Below, in pieces: positions 33,276 to 44,219 of a stretch of DNA of 64,000 nt. This stretch comes from Allodiplogaster sudhausi. Its lineage: Eukaryota; Nematoda; Chromadorea; Rhabditida; Diplogasteridae. Each line of letters starts with the position of its first letter. The first letter of the stretch is position 1. Both the position numbers and the translations under genes were made by a program. The notes beneath the pieces were generated by a model. That model ran no database searches, was not told the DNA's origin, and saw nothing but the letters and a program-made list of their open reading frames with translations. The DNA lies in NCBI GenBank assembly GCA_945643635.1, contig CALZFC010000013.1:432501-496500 (forward strand), in the 5' to 3' direction.

Positions 33276-35364
33276 TCAAGCAATAGATCCCTCAGAACCC
33301 CGTGCCGGCTGCTTCTTTTCGTCTCTTCCTTCTCTTCCGTGCTCCCTCTTGGCGTCTCTTCCTTCACTTCCGTGCTCCTTCTTGGCGTCTCTTCCTTCCG
33401 CTCCGATCTCGGCTCGCTTCACGAATTGGATTCGTGCGCCAGTCGTCGCGATCTCCCGAAGGACGCCATCCACAATCCGCGTCATTTGCATTGTCTGGCG
33501 AGATTAAAAATTATAATTAGCGGGCCAAAATTGTTGACAAAAATATACGTAAATTATCCGAGGTGAAGCAACTAATATCGTCTCCATAATAGGATAAATT
33601 CCTTTTGCACTAACGTGCGCTAATGGAAACCACCTGTCATTCACAATGCGGCGATATTTTTTTTAATTCTCAAATTAATTAAGTAGACTAATGAATAACT
33701 CATGGTGAAATTGCCGAATACAAAGATTTTAACAAACAAATTAATTGGTTAATTAGTTAATAAATTAATTAATCTAAAAACTGACCTCTTCCTCTGCTCC
33801 GCCTCGCTCGTCGCACTTCCGCTTCCGATTTCCTCTCTGTTCCTTCTCACTGGAGGAGCATGCAAAGTGGCGTCGTTGCTCTCCGAGAAGACAGCGAAAC
33901 TCATCGATCGGCAAGGGATTCGAACCGTGCAAGAAAATATCCACGCTCTCGTGGGCCGCATCGGCAGCCTGGAAAGGCTATCAATATTTTTTATGGAGCC
34001 AAAAACCTATGTTTGAATTCGCCATTGTCAGGAAAATTCAAATAGGTTTTGGTTGAATTTTTGGCCTTTAAACAGAATAGATGAATTAATTTTTAAGACA
34101 AACATTTTATTGTTAAACACAAAATAGTTCGAGTTATGAGACAACGAAAATTGAAATGATGACCCGTAACAATTCGGTGTCACTGAAGATGCCGGGAATA
34201 TCGATGAAGATTGACGGGACGGCGCGTATGAGTCGCCGGAGCAACTCGACATCAGTCAGGCAAGGCGTGTCGGGACCAGAGAATGACGTCTAGAAAAATG
34301 GCGGCAATTTAAAAACTTTACAAACAATTTGCCTAGCTTTTAAGTAAAGCTACTGTTAATTCGTTTGTGTATTTGTTAAAAAAAAATAAAGATGAAGTGC
34401 TAAAATTGTCAAACATTATTAATATCGAGAAGTTGAAGCTGAGCCTTGAAGGCCCCTTCAAAAATCTTCTTCCGTAGATGGAGGGGGACGCGTTGTGGAG
34501 GAGAGAGAGCGAGAGACGAGAGACGCCACGAGAGAAGCAGAGTGAACGGAACCTGAAAAAAATCATGAAATTTATCCGATTATCAAATGTTTGCCAAATT
34601 ATTACCGAATTGTTCGGAAAAAGAATGATTGAATTGAATTGACAAAAAATTACAAAACGAGCAAAATAAGACCAGACGTACGATATATTTTTTGCGTTAG
34701 ACTGTTCAAGCTCGAGCCATCACTAAGGTTACCAAAGCATATTTATTTAATAATTTCCATGCTCATCAAACCATAATTGTTGCGGGAAAATTGCAACAAA
34801 TTTACTCCAACGAAATTATGACTTCTTTTTGAAATGCCCTTACAATTATTTAAAGTTTCTGTTGAAGAAGTTACATAAAGATATTTTTATTCAGGAAAAA
34901 TTTTTAAGGATAAAATAAAAAATAAAAGAACAATATACAAGAACCTCTCATCGTTCGTTGACTCACTCGCGCCAAGTCGCAGCAAGAAAGCTCGAGATGC
35001 GTGCAAGAAACGCCTGCAATTGCTGCCTCGATGCCAGCAACTAGCGAGTCTGTCAGAGGGAGCTGCAAGAAGTATTAGAATTATTATTCTGGCCTTCTTC
35101 TTTTCTTTTCTTTTTATCATTATAAAATGTGAGCAAAATCTGGTAAACTAATATTTAAAATAGAAAAAATTTCAAAACTTTTATAAGAATAACTATTTAA
35201 AATACATTTTATTATGTGGAAAGAAACCTCATCAATTGTTAGTCGCTCAAGCTGGTCATTTCTTAGCAATCGCCGCAGTCGATTCAACAGCGAAGAAGGC
35301 AACCTCGAAGGGGCATGGTTTCGGAGAAGTTTCTTCCTGCGTTCAACGCCACGCACGGAAGGCA
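33276..35364 (-). pseudogene. F-box gene copy, exons 5-10, frameshifted
   Basis: Minus exons: 5 at 35364-35228 (137 bp, 10 bp short, frameshift to TGA), 6 at 35062-34945 (118 bp, 8-bp insertion TCAACGAA after GTGAG), 7 at 34552-34415 (138 bp, one T lost from a T6 run), 8 at 34289-34164 (126 bp, in-frame loss of three codons), 9 at 33968-33786 (intact), 10 at 33494-33276. Exon 10 has three KREH-type units and ends KKQPARGSEGSIA. If exon 6 instead uses the new GTGAGT donor, the exon 7 deletion restores frame. The exon 5 frameshift and the missing exons 1-4 still argue for a pseudogene. Confidence 0.82.
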
Positions 35365-36259
35365 CTGAAAAAAGGCATTTTTGTTCAATGAATAAAATTT
35401 ACGTGGAAATGCTCGAAATTTATCAACGTCAATTTATCAATCTTGACATTTCAACGTGGTCAGCGAGGCGCTGTGAGTTGCCCTCTCGCATTCAATTTCG
35501 ATTTCCTTTGATAAAAAACTTTGCAGATGTTCAATGATTTAAAAAGAATTAATAAATGCAACTTCGATAAATAAATATTTTTTTGCAATTACGGCAAAGT
35601 AGATATTGACCAACGGCTCCCATTAATTGAACTGCCTTTCAGGTTACTGAGCGCGGCAGAACCACATGGGCATGTCGCATGCATTTCGCAGCCGTAAAAC
35701 AGGTGGAGAAAACATTTAAATAAATATAAGTCTCATTGACAATGAATAATTTAGGCACTGTTATTTTTAATTCATATTTGCTTTTAATTTTCTTATTATT
35801 TAAAAAAATTTCATCGTCGTCTTGTTGTTTGGAAAAATAAATGCATTTTGTCCATATGGGAGAGAGAGAGAGAGAAAGAGAAGAGAGAGGAGAGAGAGAG
35901 CAGAGACGAGGGAGGAAAGAACCAAGGGAGAACAGAGTTTGGGAGAGATCGGAAAGAAGGAGGAGTCTATCAGTGATGTCACATACATTTTTTTTTCATC
36001 GTAACAAGAGAATGAACACAATGCACGACTCTCTGTTTCTTAACCTTCTCTCTCTTGTTCATCAAATGTAATCGAAATTGACAGGTAGAACTGCGCCTCG
36101 ATGACCACGATGAAATGTCAAATCCAATGATTGATCAATTTCGAGCATTTCTATCAAAATTTTATTAATTGTACAAATATGCAATTGTTTAAAACTCGTT
36201 TTTTTTATTAATAATTAGACTAAAACTAATGAGAATATAAATATTCTTTTGTTTTTCAG
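35365..36259. other. Intron-4-like sequence of two oppositely oriented copies, with a small GA array
   Basis: 35400-35830 is minus-oriented intron 4 (GGTTACTGAGCGCGGCAGAA near 35642). 35856-35905 is GA-rich. From about 36060 the sequence is + oriented intron 4 (GATGAAATGTCAAATCCAATG, TTCGAGCATTTC) leading into exon 5 at 36260. The orientation switch lies between 35.85 and 36.06 kb. Confidence 0.6.
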
Positions 36260-37202
36260 TGCCTTCCGTGCGTGGCGTTGAAAGCAGGAAGAAACTTCTC
36301 CGATTTCTCCGAAGCCACGCCCCCTTCGAGGCTGCCTTCCTCGCTGTCGAATCGACTGCGGCGATTGCAAAGAAATTTCCAGCTAGAGCGACTGACAATT
36401 GATGAGGTTTCTTTTCATATTACGATATTATTTTTTTATATATTATAATTTTGAAAGATGCTCTTACTTCTAAACTGCTTTTTTTAATTAATATTTTCTT
36501 TGCGCGCATTTTATAATGATTTTGGGCTTGATTTAAAATACAATTCCAGAATATACATTGTTATTCTGGAATTCATTAGTGCAGCTCCCTCTGCCAGACT
36601 CGCTCGTTGCTGGCATCGAGGCAGCAATTGCAGGCGTTTCTTGCACGCATCTCGAGCTTTCTTGCTGCGACTTGGCGCGATTGAGCGATCAGAGGTTCTT
36701 GTACATTCTTTTTTTGTTTATTCTCAAAATATTTTTTGAATAAAAATATCTTTATGGAATGTCTTCAAGAGAAACTTTATATAACTGAGATTAAGAGAAT
36801 TTTCAGAAGAACTTTATTTCAATAGAATAAATTTGTTTCAATTTTCCCGCAACAATGGTTGTTTTATGAGAATGAAAATTGTCAAATAAATATGCATTAT
36901 TGACTATAACGATGCTACAAGGATGTACTGCAAAATACAAAAAAATATATCGTATGTCTGGTCATCTTTTGCTAGTTTTGTCAATTCAATTCAATTATTC
37001 TTTTATCACACAATTCGGTAATAATGTGGCAAACATTTATTAAATTTCATGTATTGTTTTCAGATTCCGTTCTCTCTGCTTCTCTCGCGGCGTCTCTCGT
37101 CTCTCGCTCTCTCTCCTCCACAACGCGTCCCCCTCCCTCTTCGGAAGAAGATTTTTTGAAGGGGCCTTCAAGGCTCAACTCCAACTGCTCGACATTAATA
37201 AT
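36260..37202 (+). pseudogene. F-box gene fragment: intact exons 5, 6, 7 only
   Basis: Exon 5 36260-36406 (CLPCVALKAGRNFSDFSEAT, ends LRRLQRNFQLERLTIDE), exon 6 36585-36694 (LPLPDSLVAGIEAAIAG, ends RLSDQR) and exon 7 37064-37202 (FRSLCFSRGVSRLSLSLLHN) join in frame. The exon 7 donor is GC instead of GT. Exons 1-4 and 8-10 are absent; intron 7 sequence continues to about 37290 and then stops matching. Truncated, though the remaining codons are undamaged. Confidence 0.82.
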
Positions 37203-37289
37203 GCTTGCTTCTAATTTTGACTCTTTTTTCCTTCTTTTAGTTTGAGAGCCTTTATTTGCCTTTTGACTTCTTAACTTTTGAGGTGGCTC

Positions 37290-38985
37290 ACAAACAGGCA
37301 GATTACTGCATCAGCTCTGTCACGGGGTAAAATAATTATCAAAACGAAGTAAAATAATTATCAGAAAATTATTTTACTTCTTTTTAAACGCTGTTCTGGA
37401 GTTGAAGAATGTGAGTGTTTTTCTTCAATATATTGACGTTGTTCTTACAATGTTCTAAGTGATGATGTCTAACTTGATCAGATTTTATTTTGAAACTCTG
37501 TTCAGAAACTGAAGAATAGGAGTCTTTTTGTTTCTTTTTCGATCTTGTTTCACAATGAATACCGATTGTGATACATATGTATATCACTCCCTCTCTCAAT
37601 ACCAATCAGAACTACGCACGTCCTTCTTTTTGTCTCACCGCGGTAACCGGTGCTTTCCATTTTGCTCGAAGAGTTATAAATATTGTGCTTTCATTGGCCT
37701 TTTGATTTCAAGGCTCCTTTTCTCCTGTTACTCTATCTTTCTCTAGCTCTTTCATCTCGCACTCTCTCACTCTCACTTTCCCCTCGTACTCAACGCTTCT
37801 CTCTCTCTCTCCCTATCACTCTCGTTCTGTTAGCCCTCCTTCGTTACTTTCTTTTAATTTCTCTTTGAAGATGTTGTGAAAAAAGAGACAATCAATGAAA
37901 AATTAATATGAATGATAGAGTGTGCTCGGGAAAGATGAAAGATGAAAAGATAAAAGATAAAAGCTATCATCTGACTCTTGTGAGATACTAAAAGCTCGAA
38001 AAGGACTCGCGCGCCTTGTTTTATGAACGTTTGCATTATTTTCTCTCTCTCTCAATGATTTCAAATGAATAACTGATGAATAAGAGATAACGCCTCCTCC
38101 TGCATGGGGTCACAAAGCAACGACAAGATGAAAGGGTGGGCAGAGAGAGAGAGAGAGAGAAAGAGAGGAAAATGCAAAGAGAAAAGGGAGAGAGAGAGAG
38201 AGAAGGGGAGAGAGAAAGGGAGAGAAATTAGAGTTTATGTTCAAAAAATGTAAGAAAAATTCTTCATCAAAGGGAATCAAAATTGAAAATTGACAGCTAG
38301 AGCGCAACTCACTGCTCCTAGTTGACGTTGAAATGTGGAAACAAGCAGTTGATACATTTTTAGCATGTCTATTCTCCTATTCTAGAGATTCTATCTTAAT
38401 TAATTAATTTTTTTTTGAGAAATAGTTCTTTCTATTCATCTTTTTATTATGCCTTATTAATCGCTTTGTTTACTTTGAGAACTTGAAACAAAATTCGACT
38501 TCGACTTTGAGGATGCCACGTGGTTTCCATTCGCCCACCTTAGCATAAGACGAATGTAGCCAGCTGTGGAGATGGTGCCAACAGACTGTTGATTGCAAGA
38601 AAATAATTATAGCAATTAATGTCAAATCAAAATTCGAATTACCGCGCTTTCACAAACAGCCGTTAGTAGCCAATTTTTTTTAACGCGAGCGAATGAGAAC
38701 TCAAAGGGCGACGGCAATTTGAAACTCCAGATATTTCTTTTCGGTGATCGCCCTCCTTGAATATATAGGGTATTTATCGCAATCGTGGAGATTATGTGTG
38801 CAAAGGCGAATTAAGCTCGGTATTTATGTTAATTTTTTTTTTTAAGAAGTAGGGATTTTATTAATTAATTTACTAATTGATAAATTAATTCTGTTTGTAA
38901 AAATAATTTATTCACATATATTTACCATGCGTTCTTAATTTGTCTAATTTGAACTCTTGAAAAAAATATTATTTCAATGTAACAA
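37290..38985. other. 3'-flank, islands and intron-9 remnants, no gene
   Basis: 37380-37560 resembles the 3' flank (AAACGCTGTTCTGGAGTTGAA). 37565-37700 is the inverse GCGGTAACCGGTG island. 37740-37930 is a CT array followed by the inverse of 29950-30020. 38150-38225 is GA-rich. 38230-38375 is intron-4-like. 38390-38600 is intron 9 in + orientation, with the CACGTGGTTTCCATT motif at 38518-38532. 38860-38960 repeats intron-9-type TTAATTAA sequence. Confidence 0.5.
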
Positions 38986-38987
38986 AC

Positions 38988-39190
38988 TTGCCCGTGTTCC
39001 TGGTATCGAATAACCCTCCTAAGCGAGATTTGAGGCAAAATATTTTTTTTTTACTTTTCACTTCATATATTGCCATGGGCAAACAAACACAAGTCGAAAA
39101 AAAATGACAAAATGAGCAGTGAAAAGTAAAAAAAAAATTTGCCCCTAATCTCGCTTAGGGAGGTTATTCGATACCAGGAACACGGGAAAG
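38988..39190. mobile_element. Small foldback (MITE-like) element
   Basis: About 70-bp inverted repeats: CCCGTGTTCCTGGTATCGAA...AAGCGAGAT...TTTACTTTTCACT at 38991-39062, and the reverse complement at about 39117-39185, around a ~55-bp centre (TTGCCATGGGCAAACAAAC). It sits next to + strand exon 4 sequence. No target duplication could be fixed and no frame is encoded. Confidence 0.75.
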
Positions 39191-39350
39191 CCTGTTATTT
39201 TGCACGAAAACAACGATTTCTAAAGTTATCGCCTTAAGAATCCTCACCCGAAGAAACATTTTGCTCGGACAGTGAATTAGAAATAAACATTTCGGAGCAA
39301 GGGGAACTGTAAATGATGAATCGAGAATATTTTCTCTCTCTCTCTTCCAG

Positions 39351-39557
39351 GACCCCACTGGCCGTCTGCGTCTCTCCGTCCGATGCCACGAAGAGAACAT
39401 CCGTCGTTCGTGGCTCTTCTCCTCCAAGCGTCGCCATGTCTCGCCGCTTCCTCTCTGCTCGTGCTCTCTCGCTTCCCTCTCGTCTCCCTCTTCTCTCTCA
39501 CCTTCCTCTCCTCTCTCGTCTCCCGCTTCATCGACCTCTCCTCTCTTCTCCTTCATG
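39351..39557 (+). pseudogene. Solitary F-box exon 4 (Ser-rich), longest form
   Basis: After TCTTCCAG the frame reads DPTGRLRLSVRCHEENIRRS, then WLFSSKRRHVSPLPL, and ends LFSFM before GTTTAT, 69 codons in phase. The Ser/Pro-rich second half is 36 bp longer than in the gene at 3277, mirroring length variation in (CTCTTC)-like codons. Recognisable intron 4 follows to about 40380, with the ATGTCCAGGTGGTTCTG block at 39938, but no exon 5 follows; no exons 1-3 precede. Confidence 0.78.
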
Positions 39558-40923
39558 GTTTATTTGTTGAAAAATCAATTTTACAGACTTAACATATCGA
39601 ACGCAAATATAATCCAAAATTTCGACATAAAGTTAATCAAATTTCTAAGATTCAATGTAAAAAGAATTTTTGATTTAATTAACTTGCGCCGGGAAAATTG
39701 TCTTGGGAGGCCATACCAACTGCGCTCTCGCTTTTCACTTTTCACTAAACACTTTTCACAAACTTCTTATTAACAAAATGCATTTTATTTTTCCGAACAA
39801 AACGACGAAGATATTTTTTTTAATAATAAGCAAATACGTTTTAAAATAATAGTTCTTAAATTGTTAATATTGAATTAGACTAATATTTATTTAAAGTTTA
39901 TTTACTCCAGCTTTATGAATGTGAAATGCACGCGGCATGTCCAGGTGGTTCTGTCCCGATCATTAACGTGAAAGGCTGGGGATAAACACCACCCATGCTT
40001 CGTAGCACATTGGCAGTATATTAATCCCCAAGAACACAATTTAATAATTGAAATTGCATTTCTTATTTATCTTTAAAATATGTAAGGAAAATTCTTTATC
40101 AAATGGGATCGAAATTTGCAGCGAGAGCGCCTCGCTGACCACGTTGAAATGTCAAAAACATCGTTTAACTTAATTTCAGTCTTTTCAATGTAAGTTTTTA
40201 AAAAGAATAGAAAATCTGAAGGGCGACGCCTGAAATTTTAAAAGTTAAAGAAAAGTAACATTTTTCGAAGAGGATGCACAACGAAATCAATGAGATCGCG
40301 ATTCCTTTGTAATAAAACATATATCTAGACAATAGCGCTAGAACAATTAAACAATATTGCTAATTATACTAATTAGACTTCACTAAAAGTAAAGATGAAA
40401 AAAGGAATGCCAGAATACTCAGACTCAGGCTTCTATTCCTTTATCCCAAGGATCTCTCCCACGGTGTTTCCTCCCTCTCTCTAACTCTCTCGTGCTCTCT
40501 CCCTTTCTTTTATATCTTTACTTTTTTAAAGCTAAAATAAAATATAGATAAAAGAAAACCATCTTGAGCGCTGATCAAGCTACATATAAATCCCTCAAGA
40601 ACCCTGTGTAATTATGGCGCCAAAAATGAACTCATATAAATATATCGTCTGCGTGTTATTATGAGTTATTAATTATAAATTAATGCGGAAAAATACGAAT
40701 TAACATAAATACACATGTACATACAATTCATATGCACTTATCGCCATTCTCTAAAACAGCTCCACATGTTGCTAAATTCCTTTTATGCTAACGTGCGCGA
40801 ATGGAAACCACGTGGCATCCACAAACTCAAAGTGGATTTTTTTCTTCTTCAAGTACTCGTTAGTTGTAAGAAAGAAATTCAACATTAAGAAATAAATTAA
40901 TATGGCGTAATAAAAAATGAATC
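39558..40923. other. Intron 4 and a variant exon-10 flank, no intact exon
   Basis: 39558-40385 is + oriented intron 4. 40440-40620 matches the variant 3' flank at 30535-30730. 40780-40815 is the minus-oriented intron-9 motif (GCTAACGTGCGCGAATGG, AAACCACGTGG). The pieces abut without exons between them. Confidence 0.55.
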
Positions 40924-41510
40924 GAAAGCTCAACGTGAGTACAAGAAACGCCTTCAATTGCTGCCTCGATGCCAGAAACTAGCGAGTCCGACAGAGGGAG
41001 CTGCTATTTGAAAGAGTATTTATTATGCGGGTATAATATTTTGGGATATTTCTATAAAGGAGCACGAAGCTCAACTGTAACCTATTTGAATTTTCTTCAC
41101 AATTGTCCCTGTCACATGCTCTCTCGCCCCAGAGTCACACAAAAATTCGCACAGTCAAGACAACCACGAAACGTGAAAAGCAGGAGCGTTTTTTGCTCAG
41201 GGGGGAATTCAAATTTCATTTTCGACATATTTGTTATAATATTTTTGGTCAACGCCCAGAGAACAAATCAACTGCACAACTGGCTAAATTGCTTTCATAC
41301 AAAAGTGAGCTAATGGAAACCACGTGGCCTTCAGAAAGTCGTTTTAAAAGTTTCTTTAGTGCTCAAAGTAATCAAATCAATAAAGCATAATCAATATTGC
41401 TGAATAGAAAGTTTTTTTTATTAATTCGTTAGATATTTAATTACCTAATTATTAAATTAAAATGCCACCTCTTCCTGTGCTCCGCTAACTAGAACATCGC
41501 ACTTCCTCTT
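40924..41510 (-). pseudogene. F-box remnants: partial exon 6 and end of exon 9
   Basis: On minus, 41000-40924 encodes LPLSDSLVSGIEAAIEGVSC, then THVELS before homology ends. At 41510-41465 the degraded end of exon 9 appears (AGAGGAAGTGCGATG ... CAGGAAGAG then GTGGCATT). An intron-9 motif (ATGGAAACCACGTGGC) lies at 41311-41328. Order and gaps show a rearranged remnant. Confidence 0.65.
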
Positions 41511-41891
41511 TCTACTCGTTGTTCTTTAAATTATTGTCGGCCAATGATGACTAAACATGCATTTTTTTTCTCAATTGATCCTCATAGAACACAGCTCGTT
41601 CTTTCATTATTGTGACAAAATTGCGGGAATTTCAAAACTTAATTCCATCATTACAAAAATAAGCCTAGCTATTAGATTCAGCTACTGTTAAATCGTGGGT
41701 GTATTATTTCTTTTTTAAATCAACGTCACTGCTCGAACGAGGTTTTTAGAAGGTCGCCTTCAAGTAATAGAGCTAAAAATGCAATCTGCCTGTTTGCTAG
41801 CTATTTCAAAATTGTTTCCAATTAAACAATCTAAACGCAAAAATTCCCTGGAACAAAAAGAAGAAATAAAAGGGTCAAAATTAGCAGCAAC

Positions 41892-43388
41892 ATTATTAAT
41901 ATCGAGAAGTTGGAGCTGAGCCTTGATGGCTTCTTCAAAGAAGCTTCTTCCGAAGAGGGAGGAGGAAAGAGGGCGAGAGACGAGAGAAGCAGAGAGAAGA
42001 GGGAGGGGGACGCGTTGTGGAGGAGAGAGAGCGAGAGACAAGAGAAGCAGAGAGAAGAGGGAGGGGGACGCGTTGTGGACAAGAGAGAGCGAGAGACGAG
42101 AGACGCCACGAGAGAAGCAGAGAGAATGGAACCTGAAAATCCATCAAAATAGCCGATTATAAAATGATTGCCACATTATAACCGAATTGTGCGATAAAAT
42201 AATAATTGTATTGAATTGACAATATCGAAATTAAAACTTCTTTTAGACATGCCCTTGAAATCATATAGTTTCTGTTTTTTTTCGATAATGATAGTTTTAT
42301 TCAGAAAAAATATTTAAAGAATAAAAATATAAAAAATAATATTTAAGAACCTCTCATCGCTCACAAGTCGCAGCAAGAAAGCTCGAGATGCGTGCAAGAA
42401 ACGCCTGCAATTGCTGCCTCGATGCCAGCAACGAGCGAGTCTGGCAGAGGGAGCTGCACTAATGAATTCCAGAATAACAATGTATATTCTGGAATTGTAT
42501 TTTAAATCAAGCCCAAAATCATTATAAAATGCGCGTAAAGAAAATATTAATTTAAAAAAGCAGTTTAGAAGTAAGAGCATCTTTCAAAATTATAATATAT
42601 AAAAAAATAATATCGTAATATGAAAAGAAACCTCATCAATTGTCAGTCGCTCTAGCTGGCCATTTCTTAGCAATCGCCGCAGTCGATTCGACAGCGAGGA
42701 AGGCAGCCTCGAAGGGGGCGTGGCTTCGGAGAAATCGGAGAAGTTTATTCCCGCTTTCAGCGCGCCACGCACGGAAGGCACTGAAAAAACAAAGAATATT
42801 TATATTATAATTATCTTTAGTCTAATTAGGAATTTTGTTTAATCGTTCTTTCGACATTGAAACGTGGTCAGCGAGTTGCGCTCTCTCTTTCAATTTAAAT
42901 TCCTATCGATGAAGAATTTAGCAAATTTTACTGGTTTCAAAGTGAATTAAAATTTCAATTTTGGTGAGTAATTGATTTTTGTAGATCATTGCAACCATGT
43001 CGCTGAACGGCCATAATTTTTAGCCGCTGCCTTTCAGTTGAATGAGCGCGACAGAACCACCAGGACATGACTTATCCATTAAAAGTCATAAAACTGTTGG
43101 GAAAAAACATTTAAATAAATATAAGTCTCATGAAATATGAATAATTTAGGCGCTATAATTTTAACCGAAGATATTTGCTTTTAATTTTCTATAATTCGGA
43201 TATGTAAGATATGAAGGAGAAGAGAGGCGCGGTTAACGAAGAGGGAGACGAGAGAGAAGAGGGAGACGAGAGGGAAGCGAGAGAGCACGAGCAGAGAGGG
43301 GGCGGCGAGACATGGCGACGCTTGGAGGAGAAGAGCCACGAGCATCTGATTCGCATCTGACGGAGAGACGCAGACGGCCATTGAGCTC
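41892..43388 (-). pseudogene. F-box gene copy, exons 4-7, multiply frameshifted
   Basis: Exon 4 is 43388-43211: it starts GAGCTCAATGGCCG, loses bases in the DEENIRRS region (GCGAATCAGATGCTCG) and lacks the GT donor. Exon 5 is 42780-42632, with a 2-bp insertion (GTGGCGCGCTGA) giving an immediate stop. Exon 6 is 42453-42351, 7 bp short, giving GAC TTG TGA. Exon 7 is 42132-41892, 102 bp longer than normal through partial 58-bp-type repeats; the excess is a multiple of three. Intron 4 carries the GGACATGACTTATCC variant of the dispersed block. Clearly a pseudogene. Confidence 0.85.
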
Positions 43389-43390
43389 CT

Positions 43391-43428
<38 letters not shown>

Positions 43429-43699
43429 TAGAGAGAGTGAGAGAGTGAGAGAGGGAGAGTCAGAGAACGAGAGAGAGTGATAAAAAAAGAGCTTAAGAGA
43501 GAAAGAGATTAATGGAGCTACCCTTCGAAAGTGGTAGAAATCAACCATCAGAACAAAGTGGAAACGCAATATTTTTAGCTCTTGGAGCAATTGAAACCAC
43601 CGGTTACCGCGGAGATTCCAAAAGAATTGGAAGGACGATCAATGCTCGTGCAAATTTCCGTTTCATGCGATAGCGAGAGAGGAAAGAGAGTGAAAAGGC

Positions 43700-43730
<31 letters not shown>

Positions 43731-44180
43731 CAAGAAAGAGGGAGAGAGAGATATTTCTGCGCGATATGATCCACGGCCCCCACTGCGCCCCTCTAATCAA
43801 GACCGTCCTTTCCGTATCCTTTTCCACGGCTGTTACCATGCCAATTGGAAGAGTGTTATCTAATTGTAAATGGCAAAGGAAGCAAATCCTGCCTATCTCC
43901 CTTACTAGAATTACAAAAGGGAGGAGGGTAAGAGAGAGAGAGAAAGAGAGTGAGAGAGATTGGAATAGTTGGAGAGGAATGAAAAAAATACTTATGTTCA
44001 AATTTAAAGCAAGATGTGAACGACAAACCCGTCAAATTCGTCATTTTCATGGCTGGCTACCGGAGCAACAGCTTGGAGTCTAATCTGATGGGGGGGGGGG
44101 GAGAAGGTAGAAAAAAGTTACTCTATTTCTTGGAAAAAGTAGAAAACCTCATTCAGCAAGAAGGGCTACGTTTCATGGCC

Positions 44181-44219
<39 letters not shown>

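Noticed and set aside
43666..44083. ORFs on both strands around the ACGGCTGTTACCATGCC island
   Set aside because: The matching island at 60545-60670 differs by non-triplet indels, so no frame is conserved.
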